In this document: piece by piece, positions 50,672 to 59,050 of the stretch
Layout: each line of letters opens with the position of its first letter
How positions within the stretch are numbered: position 1 is the first letter of the stretch
Made by a program: the position numbers and the translations under genes
DNA from: Prevotella communis
Lineage (GTDB): Bacteria > Bacteroidota > Bacteroidia > Bacteroidales > Bacteroidaceae
Direction: 5' to 3'
Assembly (NCBI RefSeq): GCF_022024115.1
Contig: NZ_CP091792.1
Coordinates: 372,001 to 436,000, forward strand
DNA: 64,000 nt
The notes under the pieces: generated by a model
What the model saw: only the letters and a program-made list of their open reading frames with translations
Databases searched by the model: none
Told to the model about the DNA's origin: nothing

Positions 50672-51730
50672 TTAGTTCTTATTTGGTTTTGATATAAGGT
50701 ATGACAATCCCATTGACAGCGTCAGGGTTCCGAAGATAAAGGCCAGCGACCATACCGTAGGAATCTCAATGTGAGGCATGTTCAGATCATAGCCCAGCCA
50801 TGCTGCTCCTGCGTTGATATATTCGTTCATCGCCAGCAGCATTTTGATGCCTACGAAGATGAGGATGATGCCCAGTCCATACTTCAGGTAAGTGAAATAC
50901 TTGGCTACGGCGGCCAGTGCGAAATAGAGTGCACGCAAACCGAGGATAGCAAAGATATTGGAGGTGAGCACGATGAAAGGATCGCGACTCACGGAGAATA
51001 CGGCAGGAATGGAGTCTACGGCAAATGCTACGTCGGTGGTCTCAATAACCAATAAAGTGATGAATAGAGGTGTTGCTTTTGTGGCGGTAGCAAATTTTAT
51101 TCCCGACGTTCCGTCGCCTACCCGTTGCCTTTCACTATTCACTTTTACTTTTTCCTTGATAAAGAATTTCTCGCCGTGCATCTGGTCGGTGACAGGGAAG
51201 AATTTCTTAAACAGTCGTACGATGATGTTTTGCGATGGGTCGCTCTGCTGTTCGTCGTTATGGCTGAACATCTTACCACCTGTATAGAGCAGGAACAGAC
51301 CGAAGAGACCCAGTACCCATTCAAACTGTTCTACCATCGCAGCGCCGGCAAAGATGAAGATGCTGCGCAGTACCAAGGCTCCAAAGATACCCCAGAAGAG
51401 CACTTCATGCTGGTATTTCCTCTCAACGCCAAAGAAAGAGAACAGCATCAGGAATACAAAGAGATTATCCATCGACAGTGATTTCTCTATCAGATAACCT
51501 GCCAGAAATTCCATTGCTTTCTCGTGAGGTTCTACGGGATAGAGGAAGTAGATGCCTGCACAGAAGACCAATGACACGCCTATCCAGACGAAAGTCATCT
51601 TCAGGGCCTCCTTGATGCTTACCTCGTGTTCGCCTTTCTTGCCGAACATCTTCAGGTCGGCAATCAGCATGATAAATACTAAGACGTAGAACAGAAGCCA
51701 CGCCCAGAGGGGAAGAATATCCATAATCAA
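50672..51730 (-). CDS. TerC-family integral membrane protein
   Basis: 352 aa with about nine transmembrane helices; SMDNLFVFLM and ETTDVAFAVDSIPAVF carry the conserved acidic residues linked to metal export. Start 51730 or 51724. Residues about 192-216, in the central cytoplasmic loop, are a translated repeat element (contains KVNSE and KFATA), between KEK and ATPLF which are adjacent in ordinary TerC proteins by family memory. Likely role is Mn or other metal efflux; not proven. Confidence 0.88.
   Translation of the reverse strand: MIMDILPLWAWLLFYVLVFIMLIADLKMFGKKGEHEVSIKEALKMTFVWIGVSLVFCAGIYFLYPVEPHEKAMEFLAGYLIEKSLSMDNLFVFLMLFSFFGVERKYQHEVLFWGIFGALVLRSIFIFAGAAMVEQFEWVLGLFGLFLLYTGGKMFSHNDEQQSDPSQNIIVRLFKKFFPVTDQMHGEKFFIKEKVKVNSERQRVGDGTSGIKFATATKATPLFITLLVIETTDVAFAVDSIPAVFSVSRDPFIVLTSNIFAILGLRALYFALAAVAKYFTYLKYGLGIILIFVGIKMLLAMNEYINAGAAWLGYDLNMPHIEIPTVWSLAFIFGTLTLSMGLSYLISKPNKN
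51084..51156. repeat. GCTACCGC-tailed element inserted in frame in terC
   Basis: GCGGTAGCAAATTTT at one end and TTTCACT, ATTCACT, TTTACTT heptamers at the other, with about 30 bp between. The same ends as the element at 38577-38616. Read as 24-25 codons of terC. Confidence 0.85.
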
Positions 51731-51746
51731 TGATTGTTTGTCAATT

Positions 51747-52712
51747 TTAAAGTGCCTCCAGCATTCGTTTCAGTACTACCGAGCACGAAATCTCGCGGTT
51801 GGCAGCCTCGGGGATAACCAACGAGTTCTTTGACTCGATGACGTCGTCGGTCACGATGAGGTTGCGGCGTACGGGCAGACAGTGCATGAACTTGCCGTTG
51901 TTGGTCCACGACATGTGTTCGGTGTCTACCGTCCACGAGCGGTCCTCGCAGGTTATCTTACCATAGTCGGCAGGATTGGTGACGCCGGGGTTCGACCAGT
52001 TCTTGGCGTAGATGAAGTCGGCACCCTCGAAGGCTTTCTTCTGGTCGTACTCCACACACGCATTACCCACAAACTTCGGGTCGAGTTCATAGCCCTTTGG
52101 ATGCGTGATAACGAGGTCTACATCCTCGGCAGCATTCATCCATTCTGCAAAGCTGTTGGGCACAGCCTGTGGCAGCGCGCGGCAATGAGGCGCCCAGGTG
52201 AGAACTACTTTGGGGCGTTCTACCGTTTTGTGCTCCTCAATGGTAATCAGGTCTGCAAAGGCCTGCAGGGGATGTACGGTGGCTGTCTCCATAGCAAAGA
52301 CGGGCTTGCCAGAGTACTTGATGAACTGATGAAGCACCGTTTCGGCATAGTCGTACTCGCGGTCGGTGAGACCTGCAAATGAACGTACGCCAATCAGGTC
52401 ACAGTAGCAACCCATCACGGGGATAGCCTCCAACAGGTGCTCACTCTTATCACCATCCATGATGACGCCACGCTCTGTCTCCAACTTCCATGCACCGGCA
52501 TTCACGTCGAGCACAATGACATTCATGCCCAGGTTCATAGCTGCCTTCTGTGTGGACAGGCGGGTGCGCAGCGAGTTATTAAAGAATATCATCATGAGCG
52601 TCTTGTTCTTGCCCAGATGCTGATACTTGTAACGGTCGTTCTTGATTTCAAATGCCTCAGCCATTGCCTTGTCCAATGGGCCCAGGTCTTGTACATTTAT
52701 AAAGCTCTTCAT
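51747..52712 (-). CDS. argF': N-succinylornithine carbamoyltransferase (ArgF')
   Basis: 321 aa from ATG 52712; the TTG at 52721 lies in a heptamer array. Carbamoyl-phosphate site FNNSLRTRLSTQKA, plus ETERGVIMDGDK and FMHCLPVRR, match the Bacteroides fragilis N-succinylornithine transcarbamylase rather than classical OTC. That enzyme uses succinylated intermediates in arginine synthesis. By my count the specificity residue (Pro90 in B. fragilis, Glu in acetylornithine enzymes) is Ser90 here. Confidence 0.88.
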   Translation of the reverse strand: MKSFINVQDLGPLDKAMAEAFEIKNDRYKYQHLGKNKTLMMIFFNNSLRTRLSTQKAAMNLGMNVIVLDVNAGAWKLETERGVIMDGDKSEHLLEAIPVMGCYCDLIGVRSFAGLTDREYDYAETVLHQFIKYSGKPVFAMETATVHPLQAFADLITIEEHKTVERPKVVLTWAPHCRALPQAVPNSFAEWMNAAEDVDLVITHPKGYELDPKFVGNACVEYDQKKAFEGADFIYAKNWSNPGVTNPADYGKITCEDRSWTVDTEHMSWTNNGKFMHCLPVRRNLIVTDDVIESKNSLVIPEAANREISCSVVLKRMLEAL

Positions 52713-52715
52713 AAT

Positions 52716-52757
52716 TCTCAATTATCAATTCTCAATTCTCAATTTTCAATTCTTAAT
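52716..52757. repeat. heptamer array TCTCAAT x6 between proA and argF'
   Basis: TCTCAAT, TATCAAT, TCTCAAT, TCTCAAT, TTTCAAT, TCTTAAT; fills the gap and touches the proA stop codon. Confidence 0.9.
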
Positions 52758-54013
52758 TACGGTCTCGTCTGTCCTTCGCCTTCAATCAGCCATTTGTAGG
52801 TGCATATCTCTTCCAGTGCCATAGGACCGCGAGGACCCAGTTTCTGCGTAGAGATACCTATCTCGGCACCCAGGCCGAACTGTGCGCCATCGGTGAATGA
52901 TGTGGGGGCATTCCAATAGACGCAGGCGGCATCTACCATCTGCTGGAACTGGCGGGCTGTGGCCTCGTTCTCTGTCACGATGCTTTCGCTGTGTCCACTA
53001 CCGTACTGGTCGATATGAGCGAGTGCCTCTTCCAGTGAGGCAACGGTGCGGATCGCCATCTTATAATCCATAAACTCAGTGCCGAAACTTACTGATGTTG
53101 CATGCTGTAAGAGTGTAGAGTGCAGAGTGTAGAGTGCAGAGTTTGCTACCGCTGCAAAAGCTTTGTCGTCGGCATAGATGATAACGTTCTTTTCCCACAG
53201 TGGCTCGACGATGGCTGGCAGGTCGCTGAGGCGGCTCTCATGCACCAGCAGACAGTCCAGCGCATTACATACGCTGACACGACGTGTCTTGGCATTATTG
53301 ACGATAGCCTTGCCTTTCTCCAGGTCGCCATCCTTGTCGAAGTAGGTGTTTACCACGCCGGCACCGGTCTCGATAACAGGCACACGGGCCGTGTCGCGTA
53401 CGAAGTCGATGAGTTTTCTGCCACCACGGGGAATGCAGAGGTCGATATAGCCCACAGCATTGAGCATCTCGCCGGTGGCTTCGTGCGTAGCGGGTAGCAA
53501 GGCTACCACATCTGTTGATACGCCGTATTTCTCCAGCACCTCATGAATCAGTGCCACCTCTTCACGGTTAGAGCAGTCGGCATCCTTGCCGCCTTTCAGT
53601 ACGCAGGCGTTTCCACTCTTGAAACAGAGTGAGAAGACGTCGAACGTTACATTGGGGCGGGCCTCGTAGATCATGCCTATCACGCCGAAAGGCACGCTTA
53701 CCCTGCAGAGACGCAGTCCGTTGGGCAGTGTCTTCTGTTTGGTGACATGGCCGAGAGGTGAGGGCAGGGTGGCTACGTTGCGCATATCCCCTGCAATACC
53801 TTCCAGTCGGCTGTCGGTCAACTGCAGACGGTCATACAGCGGGTTGCTCTTCTCCATCTTAGCCAGATCCTCAGCGTTGGCTTTCAGGATTCTCTCTTTC
53901 TGGGCGATAATGGCATCAGCCACAGCCAGTAATATTTCGTTGCGCTGCTCATCGCTGAGTAAGGCCAGCGTTTTGCTGGCGCGCTTGGTACGTTCAAAAA
54001 TATCCTTTAGCAT
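52757..54013 (-). CDS. proA: glutamate-5-semialdehyde dehydrogenase
   Basis: 418 aa. NADPH site region [20 protein letters not shown]-like CIPRGGRKL, and the catalytic cysteine in [13 protein letters not shown]. Second step of proline synthesis. Residues about 288-301 ([11 protein letters not shown]) are encoded by a 43-bp repeat of four AGAGTGY heptamers plus TTTGCTACCGC. Start overlaps the proB stop by 7 bp. Confidence 0.93.
   Translation of the reverse strand: MLKDIFERTKRASKTLALLSDEQRNEILLAVADAIIAQKERILKANAEDLAKMEKSNPLYDRLQLTDSRLEGIAGDMRNVATLPSPLGHVTKQKTLPNGLRLCRVSVPFGVIGMIYEARPNVTFDVFSLCFKSGNACVLKGGKDADCSNREEVALIHEVLEKYGVSTDVVALLPATHEATGEMLNAVGYIDLCIPRGGRKLIDFVRDTARVPVIETGAGVVNTYFDKDGDLEKGKAIVNNAKTRRVSVCNALDCLLVHESRLSDLPAIVEPLWEKNVIIYADDKAFAAVANSALYTLHSTLLQHATSVSFGTEFMDYKMAIRTVASLEEALAHIDQYGSGHSESIVTENEATARQFQQMVDAACVYWNAPTSFTDGAQFGLGAEIGISTQKLGPRGPMALEEICTYKWLIEGEGQTRP
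53110..53152. repeat. GCTACCGC-tailed heptamer element in proA
   Basis: AGAGTGT, AGAGTGC, AGAGTGT, AGAGTGC, then AGAG-TTTGCTACCGC; same tail as the intergenic elements but a different heptamer. Confidence 0.88.
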
Positions 54014-54777
54014 GTCTTGAAAATAGTATGTGGTGTGGTGTTGGGCTGTTCCATCAGGTCAACCAGGATGTTCTCACGCTTGCCGTTGGCAATGATGACG
54101 CGGATGCCTGAAGCCTGAATCTTAGAGGCAGTGGCATATTTCGACTGCATGCCGCCACGGCCGGCAGAACTCTTCTCGGTCTGGATATACTGTGAGAGGT
54201 CTGTGCCGGGCGCTACCTCCTTGATGAGTTGCGACTGTGGGTTGGCGGGATTGCCAGTATAGATACCATCGATATTCGACAGCAGGATGAGCGTGTCGGC
54301 CTGCATCATCTGCGCGATAAGACCTGACAGTTCATCGTTATCGGTGAACATCAGCTCCGTTACGGATACGGTGTCGTTTTCATTGACGATGGGGAGAACG
54401 CCATTCTCGAGCATCACACGCATACAAGCCTGCTGGTTCTGGTACTGTTCGCCAGGCTGGAAGTTCTCCTTCATGGTGAGCACCTGACCTACATGGATAT
54501 GATACTCGCGGAAGAGATCGTAGTAGAGGCCGATGAGTTTGGCTTGTCCCATGGCTGAGAATAACTGACGCTGTTCTACGGAGTCGAGCTCATGTTCTAT
54601 ATCCAGTTCGCGACGTCCGCAAGCCACGGCACCTGATGATACCAGGATGACTTCGCACCCTTTGGTGCGCAGCCACGCAATCTGGTCGACGAGTGCCGAC
54701 ATACGTGTGACGTCTAGTCGGCCGTCAGGGCGTGTCAACGCGTTGGAACCGACCTTAATGACTATTCTTCTCTTCAT
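54007..54777 (-). CDS. proB: glutamate 5-kinase
   Basis: 256 aa. Amino-acid kinase fold: [35 protein letters not shown] and GRGGMQSK. It lacks the C-terminal PUA domain of E. coli ProB (367 aa), as in other short ProB forms. First step of proline synthesis and usual feedback point. Heads the minus-strand run proB-proA-argF'-terC. Confidence 0.95.
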   Translation of the reverse strand: MKRRIVIKVGSNALTRPDGRLDVTRMSALVDQIAWLRTKGCEVILVSSGAVACGRRELDIEHELDSVEQRQLFSAMGQAKLIGLYYDLFREYHIHVGQVLTMKENFQPGEQYQNQQACMRVMLENGVLPIVNENDTVSVTELMFTDNDELSGLIAQMMQADTLILLSNIDGIYTGNPANPQSQLIKEVAPGTDLSQYIQTEKSSAGRGGMQSKYATASKIQASGIRVIIANGKRENILVDLMEQPNTTPHTIFKTC

Positions 54778-54814
54778 TGTGTATCCTTTTATCGATAAAA
54801 AATAACAATCTGCT

Positions 54815-54823
54815 GCAAAATTA
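54815..54823 (-). promoter_or_regulatory. -7 promoter element of proB
   Basis: TAATTTTGC on the minus strand, 37 bp before the start at 54777. Confidence 0.65.
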
Positions 54824-54836
54824 CAATTTTTATTTT

Positions 54837-54845
54837 TAATTTTGC
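54837..54845 (+). promoter_or_regulatory. -7 promoter element of the AEC transporter gene
   Basis: TAATTTTGC on the plus strand, 43 bp before ATG 54889; divergent from the proB promoter. Confidence 0.65.
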
Positions 54846-54888
54846 ACCCTCATTAAGAAAAAGATTAAGAAAGTACCACTTTTATAAT

Positions 54889-55797
54889 ATGTTTGAAGTT
54901 ATGATAACCCTTTTTGTCATTGTCGTGGTAGGTTACGCGGCAGGCAAACTGGGATATATGGGAGGCGATTTCGACCGTAAGTTATCCAGTCTGGTCATTA
55001 ACTGGACGTGTCCGGCATTGATTCTTTCTTCGTCTATGACAGGCGATTTGCCCGACCGTCAGTATATCCTGCCGTTGCTGGGTATCAGTGTCCTGACCTA
55101 TGTGGTGCTGACTGCCCTGGCATGGGGCTTCTCCCGTCTGCTGACCAAGCGCATTGAGCATCGTGGCATCCTTTCTTTTGCCATGGTGTTTGGCAATGTA
55201 GGCTTCATGGGCTACCCTGTGGTGGCTTCTATCTTCGGACATCAGGCCGTTTTCTATGCTGCCGTGCTGAATGTGGTCAATACGTTTGCCGTCTTTACCA
55301 TTGGTACCATGATGATTACCGGTGGTGAGGGCTCCGACCGAAAACGGTTTAATAAAAAGGTGCTTTACAGCACGCCGATGCTGTCAGCTTACCTGTCTAT
55401 GCTGATTGTGGCCCTGGGCATCGACAACATCCCCGGCTATGTCAGTCAGCCCCTGACAATGATAGGTAATATCACCGTACCTGCTGCCCTGCTGATTATT
55501 GGTTCGTCTATGTCGCAGCTGCCCCTTCGTGCCTTGTTGGGTACGCCTGTTGTGTATGCCACCACCTTCCTCCGCCTGGCGGTATTGCCCCTGGGTGTGC
55601 ATTTCCTGTGCCGTGCCCTAGACTTCGACCCCTTTGTGACCAATATCAATACCGTGGTGATTGCGATGCCGGTGGCCACCTATGGCACGATTCTCTGTCT
55701 GAAGTACGGACGTGATACTACATTAATAGCAGAGTTGACGTTTATCACAACCCTGCTATCAATGCTTACGATACCATTGCTGGTAATTCTCTTCTAA
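54889..55797 (+). CDS. AEC-family (auxin efflux carrier-like) transporter
   Basis: 302 aa with ten hydrophobic helices in two halves: first-half NWTCPALILSS and second-half VPAALLIIGSSMSQ. Bacterial AEC members move organic acids such as malate or malonate; the substrate is not readable here. Only plus-strand gene in this section, and convergent with the acyl-CoA synthetase gene. Confidence 0.88.
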   Translation: MFEVMITLFVIVVVGYAAGKLGYMGGDFDRKLSSLVINWTCPALILSSSMTGDLPDRQYILPLLGISVLTYVVLTALAWGFSRLLTKRIEHRGILSFAMVFGNVGFMGYPVVASIFGHQAVFYAAVLNVVNTFAVFTIGTMMITGGEGSDRKRFNKKVLYSTPMLSAYLSMLIVALGIDNIPGYVSQPLTMIGNITVPAALLIIGSSMSQLPLRALLGTPVVYATTFLRLAVLPLGVHFLCRALDFDPFVTNINTVVIAMPVATYGTILCLKYGRDTTLIAELTFITTLLSMLTIPLLVILF

Positions 55798-55800
55798 AGC

Positions 55801-57468
55801 TTATTTCGAGGCATCCTTCTGACGAATCTCTACGCGGCGTATCTTACCGCTGATAGTCTTCGGCAGCTCATCCACGAACTCGATGATACGTGGGTATTTG
55901 TAGGGAGCCGTCTCTTTCTTGACGTGCTGCTGCAGTTCCTTAATCAGGTCATCGCCAGCCTTGTCTTTCCACTCTTTGCCCAGTACTACCGTAGCTTTCA
56001 CTACCATACCGCGCACATCATCAGGCACGCCGGTGATAGCACATTCCACAACAGCGGGGTGGGTCATCAGGGCGCTCTCTACCTCGAACGGACCGATACG
56101 ATAGCCTGATGACTTGATGACGTCGTCAATACGTCCCTCAAACCAGTAGTAGCCGTCCTCATCGCGCCAGGCCATATCGCCTGTATGGTAGATACCGTCG
56201 TGCCAGGCCTCGCGGGTCTTCTCTTCATCGCGGTAGTAACCCTTGAACAGGCCTACAGGCTTCTTGTCGCCTACGCGCACCACAATCTCGCCCTTCTCAC
56301 CATCTTCGCAAGGCGTACCGTCGGCACGCAGCAAGTCGATGTCGTACTGGGCGTTGGGGATACCCATCGAGCCGGGCTTGGGCGTCATCCAGGGGAAGGT
56401 GCCCAGCGTCATGGTTGTCTCGGTCTGACCGAAGCCTTCCATCATGCGGATGCCGGTCTTCTCGTAGAACTTCTCATAGACGGCGGGGTTCAGTGCCTCG
56501 CCGGCCGTGCAGCAGTATTGCAGTGAGCTGAGGTCGTATTTCGACAGGTCTTCACGGATCATGAAACGGTAGATGGTGGGAGGTGCACAGAAACTGGTCA
56601 CCTTGTATTTCTCCATCTGGCGCAACAGTGTGTCGGCATTGAACTTCTCGTGGTCGAACACGAATACCGTAGCACCGGCAAACCACTGTCCGTAGAACTT
56701 ACCCCATACGGCCTTACCCCAACCTGTGTCTGCCACCGTCAGGTGCAGGGACCCTTCGTGCAGGTTGTGCCAGAATACACCTGTGGTCAGGTGTCCCATG
56801 GCATAGAGGTAGTCGTGTGCCACCATCTTAGGTTCGCCACTAGTACCGCTGGTGAAGTACATAATCATCGTGTCCTCGTTGTTGTTGACAAAGGCTGGAC
56901 GCTCAAACTTAGGCGCCTTCACTACTTCCGACTGATAGTCGCGGAAACCTTCTGGAATGGGTTTGCCGTGGTCTGTAATGGCGATATACTGCTTCACTGA
57001 GGGACTCTCGTTCATGGCCAGCTGGATCTGTCCGGTCACGTAGGGGTCGTCCACGCAGATAATGGCCTTGATAGAGGCACGTGTGTTACGATAGACAATA
57101 TCATGCTTGGTGAGCATGTGGGTGGCAGGAATCACGATGGCACCAATCTTACAAAGGGCCAGCATCACAATCCACCACTCGTAGCGACGCTTCAGGATCA
57201 GCATCACGGGATCGCCCTTGCCAATGCCGAGCGACTGCAGATAGGCTGCAGCCTGGTCGCTCTGCTCTTTCAACTGTTTATAGGTGGCACGTATCTCCTC
57301 GCCCTGGTCGTTAGTCCAGAGCAGTGCCAGTTTCTCGGGCGCTTCTTCGGCCCATGCGTCCATCACGTCGTAAGCAAAGTTGAAGTGCTCGGGGATGATG
57401 AACTCCAAGTTCTTGTTGTAATCCTCCACTGAGGTGAAGCTCGTCTGCTTCAGGAATCTTTCAATCAT
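55801..57468 (-). CDS. acyl-CoA synthetase (AMP-binding, medium-chain/acetyl type)
   Basis: 555 aa ANL enzyme. YFTSGTSGEPKMV P-loop, GFGQTETTM, YHTGDMAWRDEDGYYWFEGR hinge, and the C-terminal PKTISGKIRR with the catalytic lysine. It joins a carboxylate to CoA. Directly downstream of the XRE-cupin gene on the same strand, which may regulate it. Confidence 0.9.
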   Translation of the reverse strand: MIERFLKQTSFTSVEDYNKNLEFIIPEHFNFAYDVMDAWAEEAPEKLALLWTNDQGEEIRATYKQLKEQSDQAAAYLQSLGIGKGDPVMLILKRRYEWWIVMLALCKIGAIVIPATHMLTKHDIVYRNTRASIKAIICVDDPYVTGQIQLAMNESPSVKQYIAITDHGKPIPEGFRDYQSEVVKAPKFERPAFVNNNEDTMIMYFTSGTSGEPKMVAHDYLYAMGHLTTGVFWHNLHEGSLHLTVADTGWGKAVWGKFYGQWFAGATVFVFDHEKFNADTLLRQMEKYKVTSFCAPPTIYRFMIREDLSKYDLSSLQYCCTAGEALNPAVYEKFYEKTGIRMMEGFGQTETTMTLGTFPWMTPKPGSMGIPNAQYDIDLLRADGTPCEDGEKGEIVVRVGDKKPVGLFKGYYRDEEKTREAWHDGIYHTGDMAWRDEDGYYWFEGRIDDVIKSSGYRIGPFEVESALMTHPAVVECAITGVPDDVRGMVVKATVVLGKEWKDKAGDDLIKELQQHVKKETAPYKYPRIIEFVDELPKTISGKIRRVEIRQKDASK

Positions 57469-57516
57469 TTCTTCTTTCTTTCGTTATAATGATATAACGT
57501 CATCGCGTTATTACGA

Positions 57517-58074
57517 CTATTCTACTGTAAAGGCGAGGAATTTGACGGCCTTGTCTCCCATGGCCAGCATGCCGTGGGGCTTGGTGGCATCGAAATAGAT
57601 GCTGTCACCCTCTTCCAGTACGATGGTCTTGCCGGCGATATAGAGTTCCATCTTTCCTTCGAGCACCAGGTTGAACTCCTGACCTGGGTGTGAGTTCTTG
57701 TAGACCACCTGTGCCTCGGGCTTGGGTTCTACGGTGACGATGAACACGTCGGCCTTGTGGTTCACGAAACCGCCTACCAGACTCTGGTATTTATAGGCCT
57801 TCGTACGCTCGATGCTCATGCCCTGACCCTTACGTGTCACGTAGTATGACTTCATGTGAGGTGCCTCCGCAAAGATCAGCTCCTCTGTTGATACACCGTA
57901 TTTGTGGGCTATCTTCATCAGGTTCGAGATAGTGATGTCCATCTCGCCTGCCTCAATCTTCTCATATTTATCCGATGAGATGCCAATGGTCTCGGCCATC
58001 TCGCTCACTGGGATATCGAGTACGTCGCGCAGTCCGCGCAAACGCTCACCAATCTGTTTCAGTTGTTCGTCCAT
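57517..58074 (-). CDS. XRE-family regulator with cupin domain
   Basis: 185 aa from ATG 58074 (58080 and 58095 possible, the latter entering a repeat). N-terminal HTH (about residues 5-60, with MAETIGISSDKYEKIE) and a C-terminal cupin (about 115-185, HPGQEFNLVLEGKMEL and GDSIYFDATKPHG). Such proteins are small-molecule-sensing repressors. Placed between proC and the acyl-CoA synthetase; regulating the latter is inference from adjacency. Confidence 0.88.
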   Translation of the reverse strand: MDEQLKQIGERLRGLRDVLDIPVSEMAETIGISSDKYEKIEAGEMDITISNLMKIAHKYGVSTEELIFAEAPHMKSYYVTRKGQGMSIERTKAYKYQSLVGGFVNHKADVFIVTVEPKPEAQVVYKNSHPGQEFNLVLEGKMELYIAGKTIVLEEGDSIYFDATKPHGMLAMGDKAVKFLAFTVE

Positions 58075-58096
58075 AATCATTTTTTTACTTTTCAAA

Positions 58097-58180
58097 GCGG
58101 TAGCCGCTCGAGCTCTGCTCGCTTTTACAAAGCTTCGCGACTAAAAGAATTTTTTCACTTTTCACTTTTCCCTATACCCT
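58097..58180. repeat. 84-bp GCTACCGC-type element, copy 1
   Basis: A 53-bp block starting GCGGTAGCCGCTCGAGC is identical to 58967-59019. It is followed by TTTCACT, TTTCACT, TTTCCCT, ATACCCT heptamers that abut the proC stop codon. Confidence 0.92.
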
Positions 58181-58959
58181 TATTTTGCTCCTGCTTTCAA
58201 TCCGCGAATCACAGCAGATGTGAAGCCTGCATGCTCCATCTCGTTCAGTCCCTTGATGGTCACACCACCAGGTGTGGTCACCAGGTCGATGGCAGCTTCG
58301 GGATGCAGTCCGCTGGCCTCCAGCAGTTTCACGGCGCCCAACATGGTCTGCATTACAATCTCCTTGGCCTGGTCGGCCTTGAATCCCAGTTCTACACCAC
58401 CTTCCGAGGCTGCACGCACATAGCGCATCGCATAGGCAATGCCGCAAGAGGCGAGGGTAGTGCCTGCTGCCAGGTGTGCCTCGTCGGTAATCAGCGTATT
58501 ACCCATCGCATCAAAGATGGCCTTCACAGTCTCGGTGTGTGACGATTCAGTCGTCACAGGCACCAGGAACGTCATGGATGCCAGTTCTGCAATGGCGATA
58601 TTGGGGATACAGAGGAACAGCGGGGGACACTGTGCTCCCAGCCACTCCTGAATGCTGGCTGATTTCACGCCGGCAGCGATGACTACGAGAATCTGCTTCT
58701 CGGGGTTCAGACTGTCCTTGATACCTTTTAATACGGTCTCTACCAACCAGGGCTTTACGAATACCATCACCACGTCAGCCTCCTTTGCAGCTGCTGCGTT
58801 GTCGGTAGTGGTACGGATACCCTGTGCAGAGAATTTCTTCAGTACGACCTCAGCAGGGTCGCTTACCATCAAGTCTTTGTTGTCGAAGTAGTCGGCCTTG
58901 ATCATGCCTTCTACGGTGGCGCCGCCCATGGCACCTGCGCCTATCACTGAAATTTTCAT
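58180..58959 (-). CDS. proC: pyrroline-5-carboxylate reductase
   Basis: 259 aa. N-terminal NADPH motif VIGAGAMGGATVEG, VVIAAGVKSASIQ, and the C-terminal dimerisation block TPGGVTIKGLNEMEHAG. Last step of proline synthesis. It is framed on both sides by near-identical 84-bp repeat elements, between argD and the XRE regulator. Confidence 0.95.
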   Translation of the reverse strand: MKISVIGAGAMGGATVEGMIKADYFDNKDLMVSDPAEVVLKKFSAQGIRTTTDNAAAAKEADVVMVFVKPWLVETVLKGIKDSLNPEKQILVVIAAGVKSASIQEWLGAQCPPLFLCIPNIAIAELASMTFLVPVTTESSHTETVKAIFDAMGNTLITDEAHLAAGTTLASCGIAYAMRYVRAASEGGVELGFKADQAKEIVMQTMLGAVKLLEASGLHPEAAIDLVTTPGGVTIKGLNEMEHAGFTSAVIRGLKAGAK

Positions 58960-58966
58960 ATTTATT

Positions 58967-59050
58967 GCGGTAGCCGCTCGAGCTCTGCTCGCTTTTACAA
59001 AGCTTCGCGACTAAAAGAAATTATTCACTTTTCACTATTCCCTTTTCCCT
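58967..59050. repeat. 84-bp GCTACCGC-type element, copy 2
   Basis: Same orientation and length as 58097-58180: a 53-bp identical block, then ATTCACT, TTTCACT, ATTCCCT, TTTCCCT heptamers ending at the argD stop codon. Confidence 0.92.

Noticed and set aside
52716..52757. CRISPR-like array
   Set aside because: Units are only 7 bp with no spacers; these are tandem repeats. No cas gene is present anywhere in the window.
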